Shown: positions 9,559 through 18,011, counted from the stretch's first letter. The stretch: 64,000 nucleotides of DNA from Compostibacter hankyongensis (GCF_039541075.1 NZ_BAABFN010000005.1:248001-312000); one strand, 5' to 3'. The notes: generated by a model not told the origin, from the sequence alone. Numbers and translations are program-made.

Positions 9559-10626
9559 TTATTCACCCTTCATCTTTAACCTTTGATAATCGTTCAGCGC
9601 CGCCAGCAGCTTTTCGTTTTCCGCGGGCGTGCCTATCGTAATGCGCAGACAGCCCTCGCAAAGCTCCACGCGGGAACGGTCCCGCACGATGATTCCATCC
9701 CGGACCAGGAACCCGTAAATGCCGGCAGGGTCCGTCGTCTTTACCAGCAAAAAATTGGCTTCGCTGGGATAAACCTTCTCGACGATGGATAGCTTTTCCA
9801 GCTGCGTTTTCAGCTGCTGCCGTGCATGCACCGTTTCCCGTATCCAGCGGTTGACCTGCTCCACCTGCCCCAGGGCCGCCAGCGCCAGCTCCTGCGAGGC
9901 CTGGTTGATATTGTAGGGTGGTTTGATACGGTTAAATACGGCCACCAGCTCCGGGCTGGCAAAGGCCATCCCGATGCGAAGGGCTGCAAGCCCCCAGGCT
10001 TTGGACAGGGTCTGCAGCACCACCAGATTCGGATACTCAGGAAGCTCCTGTATAAAAGAACGGTATTTCGAAAAATTGATATAAGCCTCGTCAATGACCA
10101 CCACTCCGGGGAAATTATTCAGCACCAGCTCCACATCCTCCCGGCGAAGCGCATTGCCCGTCGGGTTGTTCGGCGAACAGAGAAAGATCAGCCGCGTATG
10201 CCCGTCAACCGCCGCTTCAATGCCGGGGAGGTCCAGCTGATAATCCAAAGTCAGCGGCACGTTCCGCACTTCCACATCGTTGATATGCGCGCTTACCTCG
10301 TACATCCCGTAGGTAGGGGGACAGATCACAACATTATCCCGCCCGGGGTGACAAAAGGCGCGGTACAAAATATCTATGCACTCGTCGCTGCCGTTACCCA
10401 GAAAGATGTGCGGGGGAGTTATTCCCTTGATGCCCGCAACTTTTTCCTTCAGCTTTATCTGCAGCGGATCGGGATAACGATTGTAGGCCTGCGACAAAGG
10501 GGAGCCAAAGCTGTTTTCATTGGCGTCCAGGTATACGGAAGCCTCTCCCTGGAATTCATCCCGGGCAGAAGAGTAAGGGACCAGCTTTTTGATATTGTCC
10601 CGCAACAGTTTATTCAGGTCAAACAT
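9559..10626 (-). CDS. hisC: Histidinol-phosphate aminotransferase
   Basis: A 355-residue class I/II PLP aminotransferase converting imidazole-acetol phosphate to histidinol phosphate. Visible motifs: LDANENSFGSP near residue 33, LFLC-type SPNNPTGN near 151, VVVIDEAYINF near 175, and the PLP lysine in TLSKAWGLAALRIG (Lys209). The length is normal for HisC. The start Met lies 15 bp after the hisD stop, within the hisG-D-C-B operon. The operon context separates it from other paralogous aminotransferases. Confidence 0.95.
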   Translation of the reverse strand: MFDLNKLLRDNIKKLVPYSSARDEFQGEASVYLDANENSFGSPLSQAYNRYPDPLQIKLKEKVAGIKGITPPHIFLGNGSDECIDILYRAFCHPGRDNVVICPPTYGMYEVSAHINDVEVRNVPLTLDYQLDLPGIEAAVDGHTRLIFLCSPNNPTGNALRREDVELVLNNFPGVVVIDEAYINFSKYRSFIQELPEYPNLVVLQTLSKAWGLAALRIGMAFASPELVAVFNRIKPPYNINQASQELALAALGQVEQVNRWIRETVHARQQLKTQLEKLSIVEKVYPSEANFLLVKTTDPAGIYGFLVRDGIIVRDRSRVELCEGCLRITIGTPAENEKLLAALNDYQRLKMKGE

Positions 10627-10641
10627 GATGTTTGGATTATC

Positions 10642-11961
10642 TTATTCCTTACTCCGGCCGGCCGCGGCATCGGTTTCCGCGAGCAGGTTCAGCCGTACGC
10701 TCACCGCATTCTTGTGCGCATCCAGACCTTCGGCGGCGGCCATCGTTTCCACGACGGGACCGATATTACGTATGCCTGCTTCCGTTATCTGCTGAAAGGT
10801 GATCTTCTTCACAAAGCTGTCCAGCGATACGCCTCCGTATACCTTTGCATATCCGTTTGTAGGAAGGGTATGATTGGTGCCCGAAGCATAGTCTCCCGCG
10901 CTTTCGGGGGTATAGTGCCCCAGGAAAACAGAGCCCGCATTCACGATCTGCGCTGCCATCTCCGCCGCATTGCGACAGGAAAGGATGAGATGTTCCGGGC
11001 TGTATTCATTGAGGAGCGCCACAGCTGCGCTGCGGTCTTCCATCAAGACGATCCGGCTGTGCGAGAGGGCTTGCGCCGCAATATTCCGCCGGGGCAGCTT
11101 TTCGAGCTGCCGCGCCGTTTCCTCCTGTACGGCGGCGATCAGGGGCTCGTGATCCGTGACCAGCATCACCTGGCTGTCTATGCCATGCTCGGCCTGGGAC
11201 AGCAGGTCGGCGGCCACAAAGGCGGGGATGCTGCTGTCATCGCCGAACACCGCCACTTCGGAAGGCCCTGCCGGCATGTCTATGGCCACACCTTCCCGCG
11301 CTACCAGCTGTTTGGCGCAGGTAACATACTGGTTGCCGGGACCGAATATCTTAAATACCCGGGGCACCGAAGCCGTCCCGTAGGCCATGGCCCCTATGGC
11401 CTGTACGCCCCCGATCCGGAATATGCGGGCAATACCTGTCTGCTCCGCTGCATATAACAGTGCCGGATGTACGTTGCCGTCGGTACCGGGTGGGGTGCAG
11501 AGTATGATCTCCCGGCAGCCGGCCAGCACGGCGGGAATGCCGAGCATAAGCACCGTGGAGAACAGGGGGGCCGTTCCCCCGGGGATATAAAGACCTACCT
11601 TTTCGATACCGACCGATTTACGCCAGCAGGATACGCCAGGCATGGTCTCCACCGGCGGAAACACTTCACGCTGCGCAGCGTGAAAGCGCTCGATATTCTC
11701 CCTGGCCTGCGCTATGGCTCGCTTTAACGCCTCCGGAACCTGGGCGGCGGCGGCCTTACGGGATGCCGGACTGATTTCCAGCTCCTCAAGGGCCACCTTG
11801 TCAAACTGCAGGCTGTATTTGCGGATGGCGGCATCGCCATCTTCCTTTACTTCCTGCAATACCGTATTCACCTGTCTTTCAAGGCCGGCATGATCGGTTA
11901 CCGGGCGTTGCAACAGCAGCAGCCGTTCTGCGGCTTGCGGATATCTGATTACTTGCATCAT
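10642..11961 (-). CDS. hisD: Histidinol dehydrogenase
   Basis: A 439-residue NAD-dependent enzyme carrying out the last two oxidations of histidine synthesis, histidinol to histidine. It shows the expected family features: GLYIPGG near 128, FGPGNQYVTCAKQLV near 210, DMPAGPSE, AEHGIDSQVMLVT, the EYSPEHL segment, the catalytic/zinc region SAGDYASGTNHTLPTNG, and a C-terminal tail with several conserved aliphatic residues. Length is typical. It lies 18 bp after hisG and 15 bp before hisC, so it is co-transcribed and controlled by the leader attenuator upstream of hisG. Confidence 0.96.
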   Translation of the reverse strand: MMQVIRYPQAAERLLLLQRPVTDHAGLERQVNTVLQEVKEDGDAAIRKYSLQFDKVALEELEISPASRKAAAAQVPEALKRAIAQARENIERFHAAQREVFPPVETMPGVSCWRKSVGIEKVGLYIPGGTAPLFSTVLMLGIPAVLAGCREIILCTPPGTDGNVHPALLYAAEQTGIARIFRIGGVQAIGAMAYGTASVPRVFKIFGPGNQYVTCAKQLVAREGVAIDMPAGPSEVAVFGDDSSIPAFVAADLLSQAEHGIDSQVMLVTDHEPLIAAVQEETARQLEKLPRRNIAAQALSHSRIVLMEDRSAAVALLNEYSPEHLILSCRNAAEMAAQIVNAGSVFLGHYTPESAGDYASGTNHTLPTNGYAKVYGGVSLDSFVKKITFQQITEAGIRNIGPVVETMAAAEGLDAHKNAVSVRLNLLAETDAAAGRSKE

Positions 11962-11979
11962 AATATGTCAACCTTACGG

Positions 11980-12834
11980 TCAGAGGATCATTTTCTCGAT
12001 CGGGACTACCAGGATGCCCTGCGCGCCGTTGGCCTTCAGGTTTTCGATGATCTCCCAGAAATCGTCTTCATTGACTACGGCATGGACACTGCTCCAGCCC
12101 GCTTCGGCCAGGGGAAGCACCGTAGGGCTTTTCATGCCGGGCAGCAGGCTGCAGATCTCCCCGATACGGTCATTGGGGGCATTCAGCAGGATATAACGGG
12201 CGCTCTGGGCCCGCTTTACCGCGTTGATCCTGAAACAAAGCTGCTGCAGCAGCTGCTCCTGCGGAGGAGTGAGGCCATTGCTGCCCACCAGCAGCGCTTC
12301 GGATTTCAGGATCACCTCCACTTCCTTCAGCCCGTTCATGAACAGGGTGGATCCGCTGCTGACCAGGTCGCAGATGGCGTCGGCCAGGCCGATGCCGGGC
12401 GCAATCTCCACCGATCCGCTGATCTCGTGGATATCAGCCTGCACCCGGCGCTCCTCAAGGAAGCGCTTTACGATCACCGGGTAGCTCGTGGCGATACGCT
12501 TCCCCTGCAGGTCCTGCACGGAGCGATATTCCTTTTCCTTGCTAACGGCGACGGACAAACGGCATTTTCCAAAACCCAGCGGAGCTATGGTCTTTACCTT
12601 CTTTCCTTTTTCCAAAATCACGTTCTCCCCGACAATGCCGATGTCGGCTACGCCGTCCTCCACATATTGGGGAATATCGTCGTCCCGGAAAAAGAACACC
12701 TCCAGGGGAAAATTGCTGGCCGTAGTTTTGAGCTGGTTGATGCCATTGCTGATTTTGATGCCGCATTCCCGGAGCAGCCGCATCGAATCGTCGTGCAGAC
12801 GTCCGGATTTTTGAATGGCCATTTTTAGGTTCAT
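11980..12834 (-). CDS. hisG: ATP phosphoribosyltransferase, long form
   Basis: A 284-residue long-form HisG, which joins ATP and PRPP in the first committed step of histidine synthesis. Its N-terminus MNLKMAIQKSGRL and the signature-like GSVEIAPGIGLADAICDLVSSG are characteristic. The C-terminal third (about 205-284, ending ANGAQGILVVPIEKMIL) is the ACT-like regulatory domain that binds histidine, so no separate HisZ is needed. A second Met at codon 5 could also be the start. It is the first structural gene after the histidine leader attenuator (12851-13020), so it should be controlled both at transcription, by His-tRNA supply, and by feedback inhibition. Confidence 0.96.
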   Translation of the reverse strand: MNLKMAIQKSGRLHDDSMRLLRECGIKISNGINQLKTTASNFPLEVFFFRDDDIPQYVEDGVADIGIVGENVILEKGKKVKTIAPLGFGKCRLSVAVSKEKEYRSVQDLQGKRIATSYPVIVKRFLEERRVQADIHEISGSVEIAPGIGLADAICDLVSSGSTLFMNGLKEVEVILKSEALLVGSNGLTPPQEQLLQQLCFRINAVKRAQSARYILLNAPNDRIGEICSLLPGMKSPTVLPLAEAGWSSVHAVVNEDDFWEIIENLKANGAQGILVVPIEKMIL

Positions 12835-12850
12835 CGCTTTATGCTTATTG

Positions 12851-12880
12851 ATAATAAAAAAGCCTACCGTTCCGGCAGGC
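12851..12880 (-). terminator. Histidine operon attenuator (intrinsic terminator)
   Basis: Read on the minus strand, GCCTGCCG, loop GAA and CGGTAGGC form an 8-bp stem (arms 12873-12880 and 12862-12869) followed directly by TTTTTTATTAT. The single non-Watson-Crick pair is G-U on this strand but would be A-C on the other, so the hairpin is built for the his transcript. It ends only 17 bp before the hisG start and lies after the leader peptide stop. The competing antiterminator uses GGTAGGC at 12924-12930, an exact copy of part of the terminator's 3' arm. Confidence 0.9.
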
Positions 12881-12891
12881 CTCTGAATGCT

Positions 12892-12930
12892 TTTTATGTC
12901 AGTACGAACATAAAATCGTCACCGCCTACC
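12892..12930 (-). promoter_or_regulatory. Antiterminator and inner hairpin of the his leader
   Basis: On the minus strand, GGTAGGC (12924-12930, which includes the leader stop TAG) can pair over 7 bp with GCCTGCC (12874-12880), the 5' arm of the terminator, through one U-G. Between them is a perfect 8-bp stem, TTTTATGT (12908-12915) with ACATAAAA (12892-12899). A ribosome finishing the leader would cover GGTAGGC and let the terminator form. A ribosome stalled on the His codons would leave it free. Confidence 0.75.
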
Positions 12931-12979
12931 CCTGTGGATAAGAATGATGGTGATGATGTATGTGCAGTCCGTATCGCAT
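12926..12979 (-). CDS. Histidine leader peptide
   Basis: A 17-residue ORF reading MRYGLHIHHHHHSYPQG, with His at positions 6 and 8-12. Six His codons in seven (CAC ATA CAT CAT CAC CAT CAT) just before a terminator and hisG are the classical sign of a his attenuator. Its stop codon lies inside the antiterminator arm. The predicted transcription start is only about 5 nt before the ATG, so the leader message would be almost leaderless. I see no Shine-Dalgarno sequence, as is usual in Bacteroidota. It is too short for ordinary gene finding. Confidence 0.9.
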   Translation of the reverse strand: MRYGLHIHHHHHSYPQG

Positions 12980-12989
12980 AATTACGGTG

Positions 12990-13020
12990 CAAAAGTAATT
13001 ATTCGGGAGGAAAATCAAAA
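12990..13020 (-). promoter_or_regulatory. Promoter of the his operon
   Basis: On the minus strand, TTTTG at 13016-13020 and TACTTTTG at 12990-12997 (a perfect TAnnTTTG) are separated by 18 bp. Transcription should start near 12984, just ahead of the leader peptide ATG at 12979. A second TTTTG at 13021-13025 gives a less usual spacing. Confidence 0.75.
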
Positions 13021-13052
13021 CAAAATGTCGTTTTTTTGAAAATTTTCATCCC

Positions 13053-14489
13053 TCAGAACCGGGGACAATCGTCTTTTTCGGGCCAGAGCCGGCGGATCAC
13101 CAGCGCCACGTATCCGCCGCCGCTGCGGAAAGAGCTATGGGTAAGCCAGCGGAAATCATGTACACCCGCCACGAGGGGGCCCACCCGGATGGCCGCCCCG
13201 ACCAGCACCTCACCATGGGTATTGAAATAGATGGGGAGCGAACCGCCGAAATGCGCAATTTCCCAGCGTGGAGTGAGGATCAGGCTGTTGGTGACATGTA
13301 CCCGGTAGTCCGCATAGCCGTTCAGGAAGGACGCGTCAAGGATAAGGTTGGCGTTGAGGTAAAAGTTACGTCCGAGGGATTTGTCGAAGTTGATATGGAG
13401 GGCGGCCGGAAGTCCGACGGTGAACTTTCCCTGCAGGCTGTCCGCCTCCACCATTCCGGCGATGGCATTGTTAAACCCCTGCAGCGAGGTCACCGTATCG
13501 ACTATATTCTGAAAAGTGCTCAGGTCGGCGGCGGTCCCCAGGGGTCCGCGGATCTGCCGGCTGGCGGATCCATACTTGTACTTCAGCCGGCCGATATCGG
13601 TAAGGGCCGCTTCGATCTTCCAGTCGTAATTGCCCGGTGTGTTATCGATATAATTGGGGATAACACCCGGCAGACGCCGGGTATAGGAAACGCCGAGGTC
13701 CAGCCCGAGAGACAGCTTGGAACCGTTGAGGGCGAACCGCTTGTTCCGCTTGAAAGGGTTGGTATCGTTCAGACTGTCCAGGTTCCCCGAATAACCGTAG
13801 CTGCCCTGCGCCCGGGAGAAGTAATAGTCGCCTCCGGAAGGATAGGGCGATACCTCTACGGCATCCGCGTCGACAAAGGCCCCTGCTGCTCCTTTTAATA
13901 CCTTTAGCGTAGCACCCGCCTTCCAGGTATCATAGGTGGTCTGCTGCATCACGCGGGAGGCGGTGATATAGAATTCGCTCCAGCTGTTGCTGACCAGCCT
14001 TCCCTGCTGCATTTTGTTCACCGCGTTCTCGCGGATAAAGGAATAAGGCCCTTTTGTGCTGTCGTTCAGGGCAAAATCCATCCTGTCCCCGTTGCTGTAT
14101 GAACGTGCGTTCCATCCGGCTCCTACGGTAAGCCGGTGATCCACGGCATACAGTACATTCAGCACATGCACATTGCTCATCAGCGCGCCGTACCGCTTCT
14201 TGTCGCCATGAATGAGCTCCGAGCCCAATATGCTGCTGTCGGTGGAAAGAGGATGATTGTAAGGATTGAATTTTACAATATTGTTGTTCCACATGCTGCT
14301 TACGCCGATGAGCTCCACATCCCAACGGAAGGGCATATCCGCCGATGCAGCCGGCTGGCTGGCGGTATTCAGCACACCGCCATATACACTGCCTTCAAAA
14401 CCGGAAAACTGCTGGGCCCGGGCGGTCCGGGACAGAAAAACGCCACATGCGATAACGGCAATACGGAAAAAATAACGGTAAAAAATCAT
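13053..14489 (-). CDS. DUF5723-type outer membrane beta-barrel protein
   Basis: A 478-residue secreted protein of unknown function. I start at 14489 (MIFYRYFFRIAVIACG), which gives a signal peptide ending near RTARAQ; the longer frame adds 31 unlikely residues. The mature start (QQFSGFEGSVYGG, then PFRWDVELIG) and the many alternating aromatic/polar strands (GYADYRVHVTNSLILTPRWEI, split here as a strand pair) match DUF5723 proteins, thought to be outer membrane barrels. The C-terminus ends in CPRF. It stands alone between the his leader and a divergently transcribed secreted protein whose start it nearly touches, so the two promoters may share the 90-bp region before 14581. The function is unknown. 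Confidence 0.72.
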   Translation of the reverse strand: MIFYRYFFRIAVIACGVFLSRTARAQQFSGFEGSVYGGVLNTASQPAASADMPFRWDVELIGVSSMWNNNIVKFNPYNHPLSTDSSILGSELIHGDKKRYGALMSNVHVLNVLYAVDHRLTVGAGWNARSYSNGDRMDFALNDSTKGPYSFIRENAVNKMQQGRLVSNSWSEFYITASRVMQQTTYDTWKAGATLKVLKGAAGAFVDADAVEVSPYPSGGDYYFSRAQGSYGYSGNLDSLNDTNPFKRNKRFALNGSKLSLGLDLGVSYTRRLPGVIPNYIDNTPGNYDWKIEAALTDIGRLKYKYGSASRQIRGPLGTAADLSTFQNIVDTVTSLQGFNNAIAGMVEADSLQGKFTVGLPAALHINFDKSLGRNFYLNANLILDASFLNGYADYRVHVTNSLILTPRWEIAHFGGSLPIYFNTHGEVLVGAAIRVGPLVAGVHDFRWLTHSSFRSGGGYVALVIRRLWPEKDDCPRF

Positions 14490-14580
14490 GGCAACAGGCA
14501 AACGTGAAATACGGAGGTTAAAGCCGGCCTTATAGAAACGTATATTTGCTTTTCTTATTTTACCTGCGGGAACACAATTC

Positions 14581-15336
14581 ATGGAACGAAATTATGGAAT
14601 GGTTTTTTCTCTTTTATATATAATGATGCTCCCGATCATAAAACGGCTGTTTGCTACAGGCTGCTGCGCCGCGGCGCTCCTTCTTCCCGGCGCGGGGCAT
14701 GGACAGGGGAAATCCACGCTGCAGCTGCTTTACGATACCAGCGCGATTACGGAACTTTATGACGCCTTGCCCGTCGGCATCACGGTAGAAAATACACGGG
14801 GAAGGAAAGCACAGACCGCGGGATGGCTGGGCGGATCGCTGCGCTGGAAAGCATTCGACATCCGGGTATTTCCGGGCACCTTCGAGGCGGGCACCGTCCG
14901 CTTCGACCGGCAGGCCGTACGGCGGAACGGCGACCATATCGACCTGACGGTGATCCCGCGGGCGCAACCTTCGGACAGTCAGCATTTCCGGCTGGAAATA
15001 CCTTTTCTCAGCAAGATCCGCTTTAACTTCTTTGAGGACAGCATCAAGCGGGCCATCCCCTTTTACCTGAACGTGGAGGGGATATACAGCTCGGGCAGGA
15101 CCTTTCCGCTCGACACCTCCGATATCCGCTTCCGCACAGACAACGCCCGGCTGCTGCAGGGCAATACCCTGCTGGTACCCGCTGACGATCATCAAACGGA
15201 GACCGTCGTCCTGGATGCCGTTTATAAAGGGGATACCGCGCTCCGGCTGCATACCGTGCTGCCGGTGAAAACGATATGGGATCCTTACCGGAAGATGCCG
15301 GCCGAGCCCCCGCCGGCCCGGAAAAGGAGAAGATAG
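14581..15336 (+). CDS. Secreted protein of unknown function
   Basis: A 251-residue protein (fewer if a later Met is used: 14623 or 14626 gives MMLPIIKRLFATGCCAAALLLP, split as Met-Met then a signal core). The signal peptide ends near GAGHGQ. The mature part is mostly beta-rich (LRWKAFDIRVF, IDLTVIPRA, VVLDAVYKGD) with a very basic, proline-rich C-terminus PPPARKRRR. I recognise no family or catalytic motif. It is divergent from the DUF5723 gene and ends 49 bp before the SRP RNA. An overlapping minus-strand frame lacks a signal or a sensible composition, so I prefer this strand. Confidence 0.65.
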   Translation: MERNYGMVFSLLYIMMLPIIKRLFATGCCAAALLLPGAGHGQGKSTLQLLYDTSAITELYDALPVGITVENTRGRKAQTAGWLGGSLRWKAFDIRVFPGTFEAGTVRFDRQAVRRNGDHIDLTVIPRAQPSDSQHFRLEIPFLSKIRFNFFEDSIKRAIPFYLNVEGIYSSGRTFPLDTSDIRFRTDNARLLQGNTLLVPADDHQTETVVLDAVYKGDTALRLHTVLPVKTIWDPYRKMPAEPPPARKRRR

Positions 15337-15373
15337 GGACGGCAAAAGATGTTCCTTTTATTTATTCTTTTCG

Positions 15374-15381
15374 TATCTTTG
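15374..15381 (+). promoter_or_regulatory. Promoter -7 box of the SRP RNA
   Basis: TATCTTTG is a perfect TAnnTTTG box placed 5 bp before the first base of the SRP RNA at 15386. No convincing TTTG lies at the expected upstream distance. Confidence 0.7.
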
Positions 15382-15385
15382 CAAC

Positions 15386-15480
15386 GGCAAGTCTTACACG
15401 ACCAGCTCCTGCTGAACTCCCCCAGGGTCGGAAGACAGCAAGGGTAGGCGGTTGTAGCGGTGCGATGTAAGTAACTTGCC
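15386..15480 (+). ncRNA. ffs: Signal recognition particle RNA, small bacterial (4.5S) type
   Basis: About 95 nt that fold into one hairpin: the 5' end GGCAAGT pairs with the 3' end ACTTGCC, and the apex holds the conserved SRP core GGTCGGAAGACAGCAAGGG with a GGAA tetraloop and the asymmetric internal loop that binds Ffh. It is flanked by a -7 box upstream and a T7 run (15482-15488) downstream that acts with the closing stem as a terminator. The RNA works with Ffh to deliver membrane proteins to the translocon. It is encoded between a secreted protein and the transaldolase gene. Confidence 0.93.
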
Positions 15481-15583
15481 ATTTTTTTATCAATTGACAC
15501 AGCAGGCAGACGCTCAGACTGTTTCCTTCCACCGACTGGATGGCGGTCCCGACGGGCCTGTACCATCTTAATTTCCAAAAACC

Positions 15584-16240
15584 ATGAAGTTTTTTATTGA
15601 CACGGCCAATCTGGATCAGATCAAAGAGGCCCATGAGCTCGGTATTTTAAACGGCGTAACCACCAACCCCTCCCTGATGGCCAAAGAAGGTATCAAAGGG
15701 CAGGAAGCCGTTACCAAGCATTATAAAACCATCTGCGAGCTGGTAGACGGCGGCGATGTCAGCGCAGAGGTGATTTCCACGGACTTCGACGGCATCGTTG
15801 AGGAAGGGAAAAAGCTGGCCGCCATACATCCCAACATCGTCGTGAAGGTGCCCATGATCAAAGACGGGGTAAAGGCCATGAAATGGTTTTCCGACAACGG
15901 CATCCGTACCAACTGTACGCTGGTGTTCTCCGCCGGGCAAGCCATCCTGGCGGCCAAGGCCGGCGCCAACTACGTATCCCCCTTTATCGGTCGTATCGAC
16001 GACGGCAACTGGGACGGGGTACAGCTTATCGAACAGATCGCCCATATCTATTCCGTGCAGGGATATGAAACGGAAATACTCGCCGCTTCTATCCGCAGCA
16101 GCCTCCATATCGTGAAATGCGCCGAAGCGGGCGCCGACGTGGTCACCTCCCCGCTGGAGCCGATCCTGGGCCTGCTGAAGCACCCCCTCACGGATATCGG
16201 ACTGGCCAAGTTCCTGGAAGACGCCAAGAAATTCCAGTAA
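15584..16240 (+). CDS. fsa: Small transaldolase / fructose-6-phosphate aldolase family
   Basis: A 218-residue TIM-barrel class I aldolase. The opening MKFFIDTANLDQIKEA, NGVTTNPSLMAKEG near 24-38, the Schiff-base lysine in NIVVKVPM (near 87), NCTLVFSAGQA near 109 and SPFIGRIDD near 132 are all diagnostic for the TalC/Fsa family. The enzyme moves or cleaves three-carbon dihydroxyacetone units on sugar phosphates. Sequence alone does not decide between transaldolase and fructose-6-phosphate aldolase; members from free-living Bacteroidota are usually annotated as transaldolase. It is a single-gene unit with a terminator 79 bp downstream. It ends well before glpK, so the two probably have separate promoters. 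Confidence 0.92.
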   Translation: MKFFIDTANLDQIKEAHELGILNGVTTNPSLMAKEGIKGQEAVTKHYKTICELVDGGDVSAEVISTDFDGIVEEGKKLAAIHPNIVVKVPMIKDGVKAMKWFSDNGIRTNCTLVFSAGQAILAAKAGANYVSPFIGRIDDGNWDGVQLIEQIAHIYSVQGYETEILAASIRSSLHIVKCAEAGADVVTSPLEPILGLLKHPLTDIGLAKFLEDAKKFQ

Positions 16241-16319
16241 CACCGAGGCCCTCCGCCGGTACAGGAAACCCGGCATGGCCGCAATAACTTATCCGCAGCA
16301 GGTGATCCTGCCCGTACTG

Positions 16320-16350
16320 GACCCTCCGAAGTTTCGGGGGGTCTTTTTTT
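16320..16350 (+). terminator. Intrinsic terminator after the transaldolase gene
   Basis: GACCCTCCGAA (16320-16330) pairs with TTCGGGGGGTC (16333-16343) over 11 bp including one U-G, followed by seven T (16344-16350). Confidence 0.9.
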
Positions 16351-16391
16351 ATTTTCTTTTCTTTCTGAAAAAGAAGATTGCCGTTAAAACA

Positions 16392-16423
16392 TTTGACTTT
16401 TTATTGGTTTGGCTGTACCTTAC
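16392..16423 (+). promoter_or_regulatory. Candidate promoter of glpK-glpF
   Basis: TTTG at 16392-16395, 20-bp spacer, then TACCTTAC at 16416-16423, which matches TAnnTTTG in its first half only. This would leave a leader of about 70 nt before glpK. Tentative. Confidence 0.35.
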
Positions 16424-16502
16424 CCCGGAAAATAGTTTCATATTATTACAAAAAATATGAGAATGGTCTTGTACCGTTCTGTCCACACAATCCATATCCG
16501 TT

Positions 16503-18011
16503 ATGAAGCAATTTATCTTAGCGCTGGACCAGGGAACCACCAGCTCGCGCGCCATCGTCTTTGACCACAAGGGGGCTATCGTTTCGGTAGCGCAAAAGGA
16601 GTTCCGCCAGATCTTCCCCGAAGCGGGCTGGGTGGAGCACGACCCGCAGGAGATATGGTCTACCCAGGCCGGCGTAGCAGCGGAAGCCATTACCCAGACC
16701 GGCATCAGCGGGGAGCAGATCGCCGCCATCGGCATTACCAACCAGCGGGAAACCACGGTGGTCTGGGACCGGGAAACGGGCAAGCCGGTCTATAATGCCA
16801 TCGTATGGCAGGACCGCCGGACCGCCGCCTTCTGCGACCAGCTGAAAAAAGACAAAACGGATGCTACCATTCAGGAAAAGACCGGCCTGGTGGTGGATGC
16901 TTATTTTTCAGGCACCAAGGTGCGCTGGATCCTCGAAAACGTGGAGGGAGCGCGACAGAAGGCCGAAGCCGGAAAGCTCGCTTTCGGCACGATCGACTCC
17001 TGGCTGATCTGGAATTTCACCCGGGGACAGCTGCACATCACCGATGTTACCAATGCCTCCCGGACCATGCTTTTTAATATCCACACCCTGAGCTGGGACG
17101 ACGATCTGCTCCGGATACTGGACATCCCCAAAAACATGCTGCCGGAAGTACGCTCCTGCAGCGAAGTATATGGAAAGACCTCCGGTCAGCTGCTGGCCCA
17201 TCCCGTGCCGCTGGCGGGCATAGCCGGCGACCAGCAGGCCGCGCTCTTCGGCCAGCTTTGTACGCAGCCCGGTATGGTAAAAAATACCTATGGCACCGGC
17301 TGTTTCATGATGATGAATACCGGCGAAAAGCCCATTCCCTCCCGGAACAACCTGCTGACCACCGTAGCCTGGCAGATCGGCGGAAAAACGCAGTATGCCC
17401 TGGAGGGCAGCATCTTTATCGCCGGCGCTGTCGTGCAGTGGCTGCGCGACGGGCTGGGCATCATCCGGTCTTCCTCCGATGTGGAAAAGCTGGCCCGTGA
17501 AGTAAAAGACAGCGACGGGGTATACCTGGTGCCCGCCTTCGCCGGGCTCGGCGCTCCCTACTGGAACCAGTACGCCAGGGGCACCCTTGTGGGGGTGACC
17601 CGCGGCACCGGCGCCGCCCACATTGCCCGGGCAGCGCTGGACAGCATTGCCTTCCAGACCTGGGAAGTGCTGAAGGCCATGGAAGCGGACTCCTCCATCC
17701 ATATTCATGAGCTGCGGGTAGACGGGGGCGCTACCGCCAACGACCTGCTTATGCAGTTCCAGGCAGACCTGCTGCAGACCGACGTAGTAAGGCCGAAGAT
17801 CACCGAGACCACTGCCCTCGGGGCGGCTTACCTGGCCGGTCTGGCCGTCGGATACTGGGAAAACGAGGAAGCGCTCCGCGAGCAATGGCAGGAAGACAAA
17901 CGCTTTCCTGCCCAAATGCCCGGGGAAGAAGTGAAGGTAACCCTGCGCCAATGGAAAAGGGCTGTGAACGCCGCACGCTACTGGGCAGACAACCCCGTTA
18001 CGGAAGACTAA
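16503..18011 (+). CDS. glpK: Glycerol kinase
   Basis: A 502-residue FGGY-family kinase that phosphorylates glycerol to glycerol 3-phosphate with ATP. Diagnostic features include the opening MKQFILALDQGTTSSRAI, GWVEHDPQEIW near 41, AIGITNQRETTVVWD near 77, the FGGY-type segments TYGTGCFMMMNTGE near 261 and GLGAPYWNQYARG near 348, and VDGGATANDLLMQFQADLL near 403. Length and motifs are normal for GlpK. The gene is followed 59 bp later by glpF, the usual pairing for glycerol uptake and trapping. No glycerol-3-phosphate dehydrogenase is present here; the type II NADH dehydrogenase further on could help reoxidise NADH. Confidence 0.97.
   Translation: MKQFILALDQGTTSSRAIVFDHKGAIVSVAQKEFRQIFPEAGWVEHDPQEIWSTQAGVAAEAITQTGISGEQIAAIGITNQRETTVVWDRETGKPVYNAIVWQDRRTAAFCDQLKKDKTDATIQEKTGLVVDAYFSGTKVRWILENVEGARQKAEAGKLAFGTIDSWLIWNFTRGQLHITDVTNASRTMLFNIHTLSWDDDLLRILDIPKNMLPEVRSCSEVYGKTSGQLLAHPVPLAGIAGDQQAALFGQLCTQPGMVKNTYGTGCFMMMNTGEKPIPSRNNLLTTVAWQIGGKTQYALEGSIFIAGAVVQWLRDGLGIIRSSSDVEKLAREVKDSDGVYLVPAFAGLGAPYWNQYARGTLVGVTRGTGAAHIARAALDSIAFQTWEVLKAMEADSSIHIHELRVDGGATANDLLMQFQADLLQTDVVRPKITETTALGAAYLAGLAVGYWENEEALREQWQEDKRFPAQMPGEEVKVTLRQWKRAVNAARYWADNPVTED

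Noticed and set aside
9826..11457. 543-codon plus-strand frame opposite hisC and hisD
   Set aside because: It spans two real his genes and their junction, and its composition is unlike a protein.
12941..12960. ATGATG-type tandem repeat near the his promoter
   Set aside because: At first it looks like a microsatellite; on the minus strand it is the run of His codons of the leader peptide.
14614..15345. Minus-strand 243-codon frame overlapping the secreted protein at 14581-15336
   Set aside because: It lacks a signal peptide and family motifs, whereas the plus frame has a clear signal peptide and divergent promoter space.
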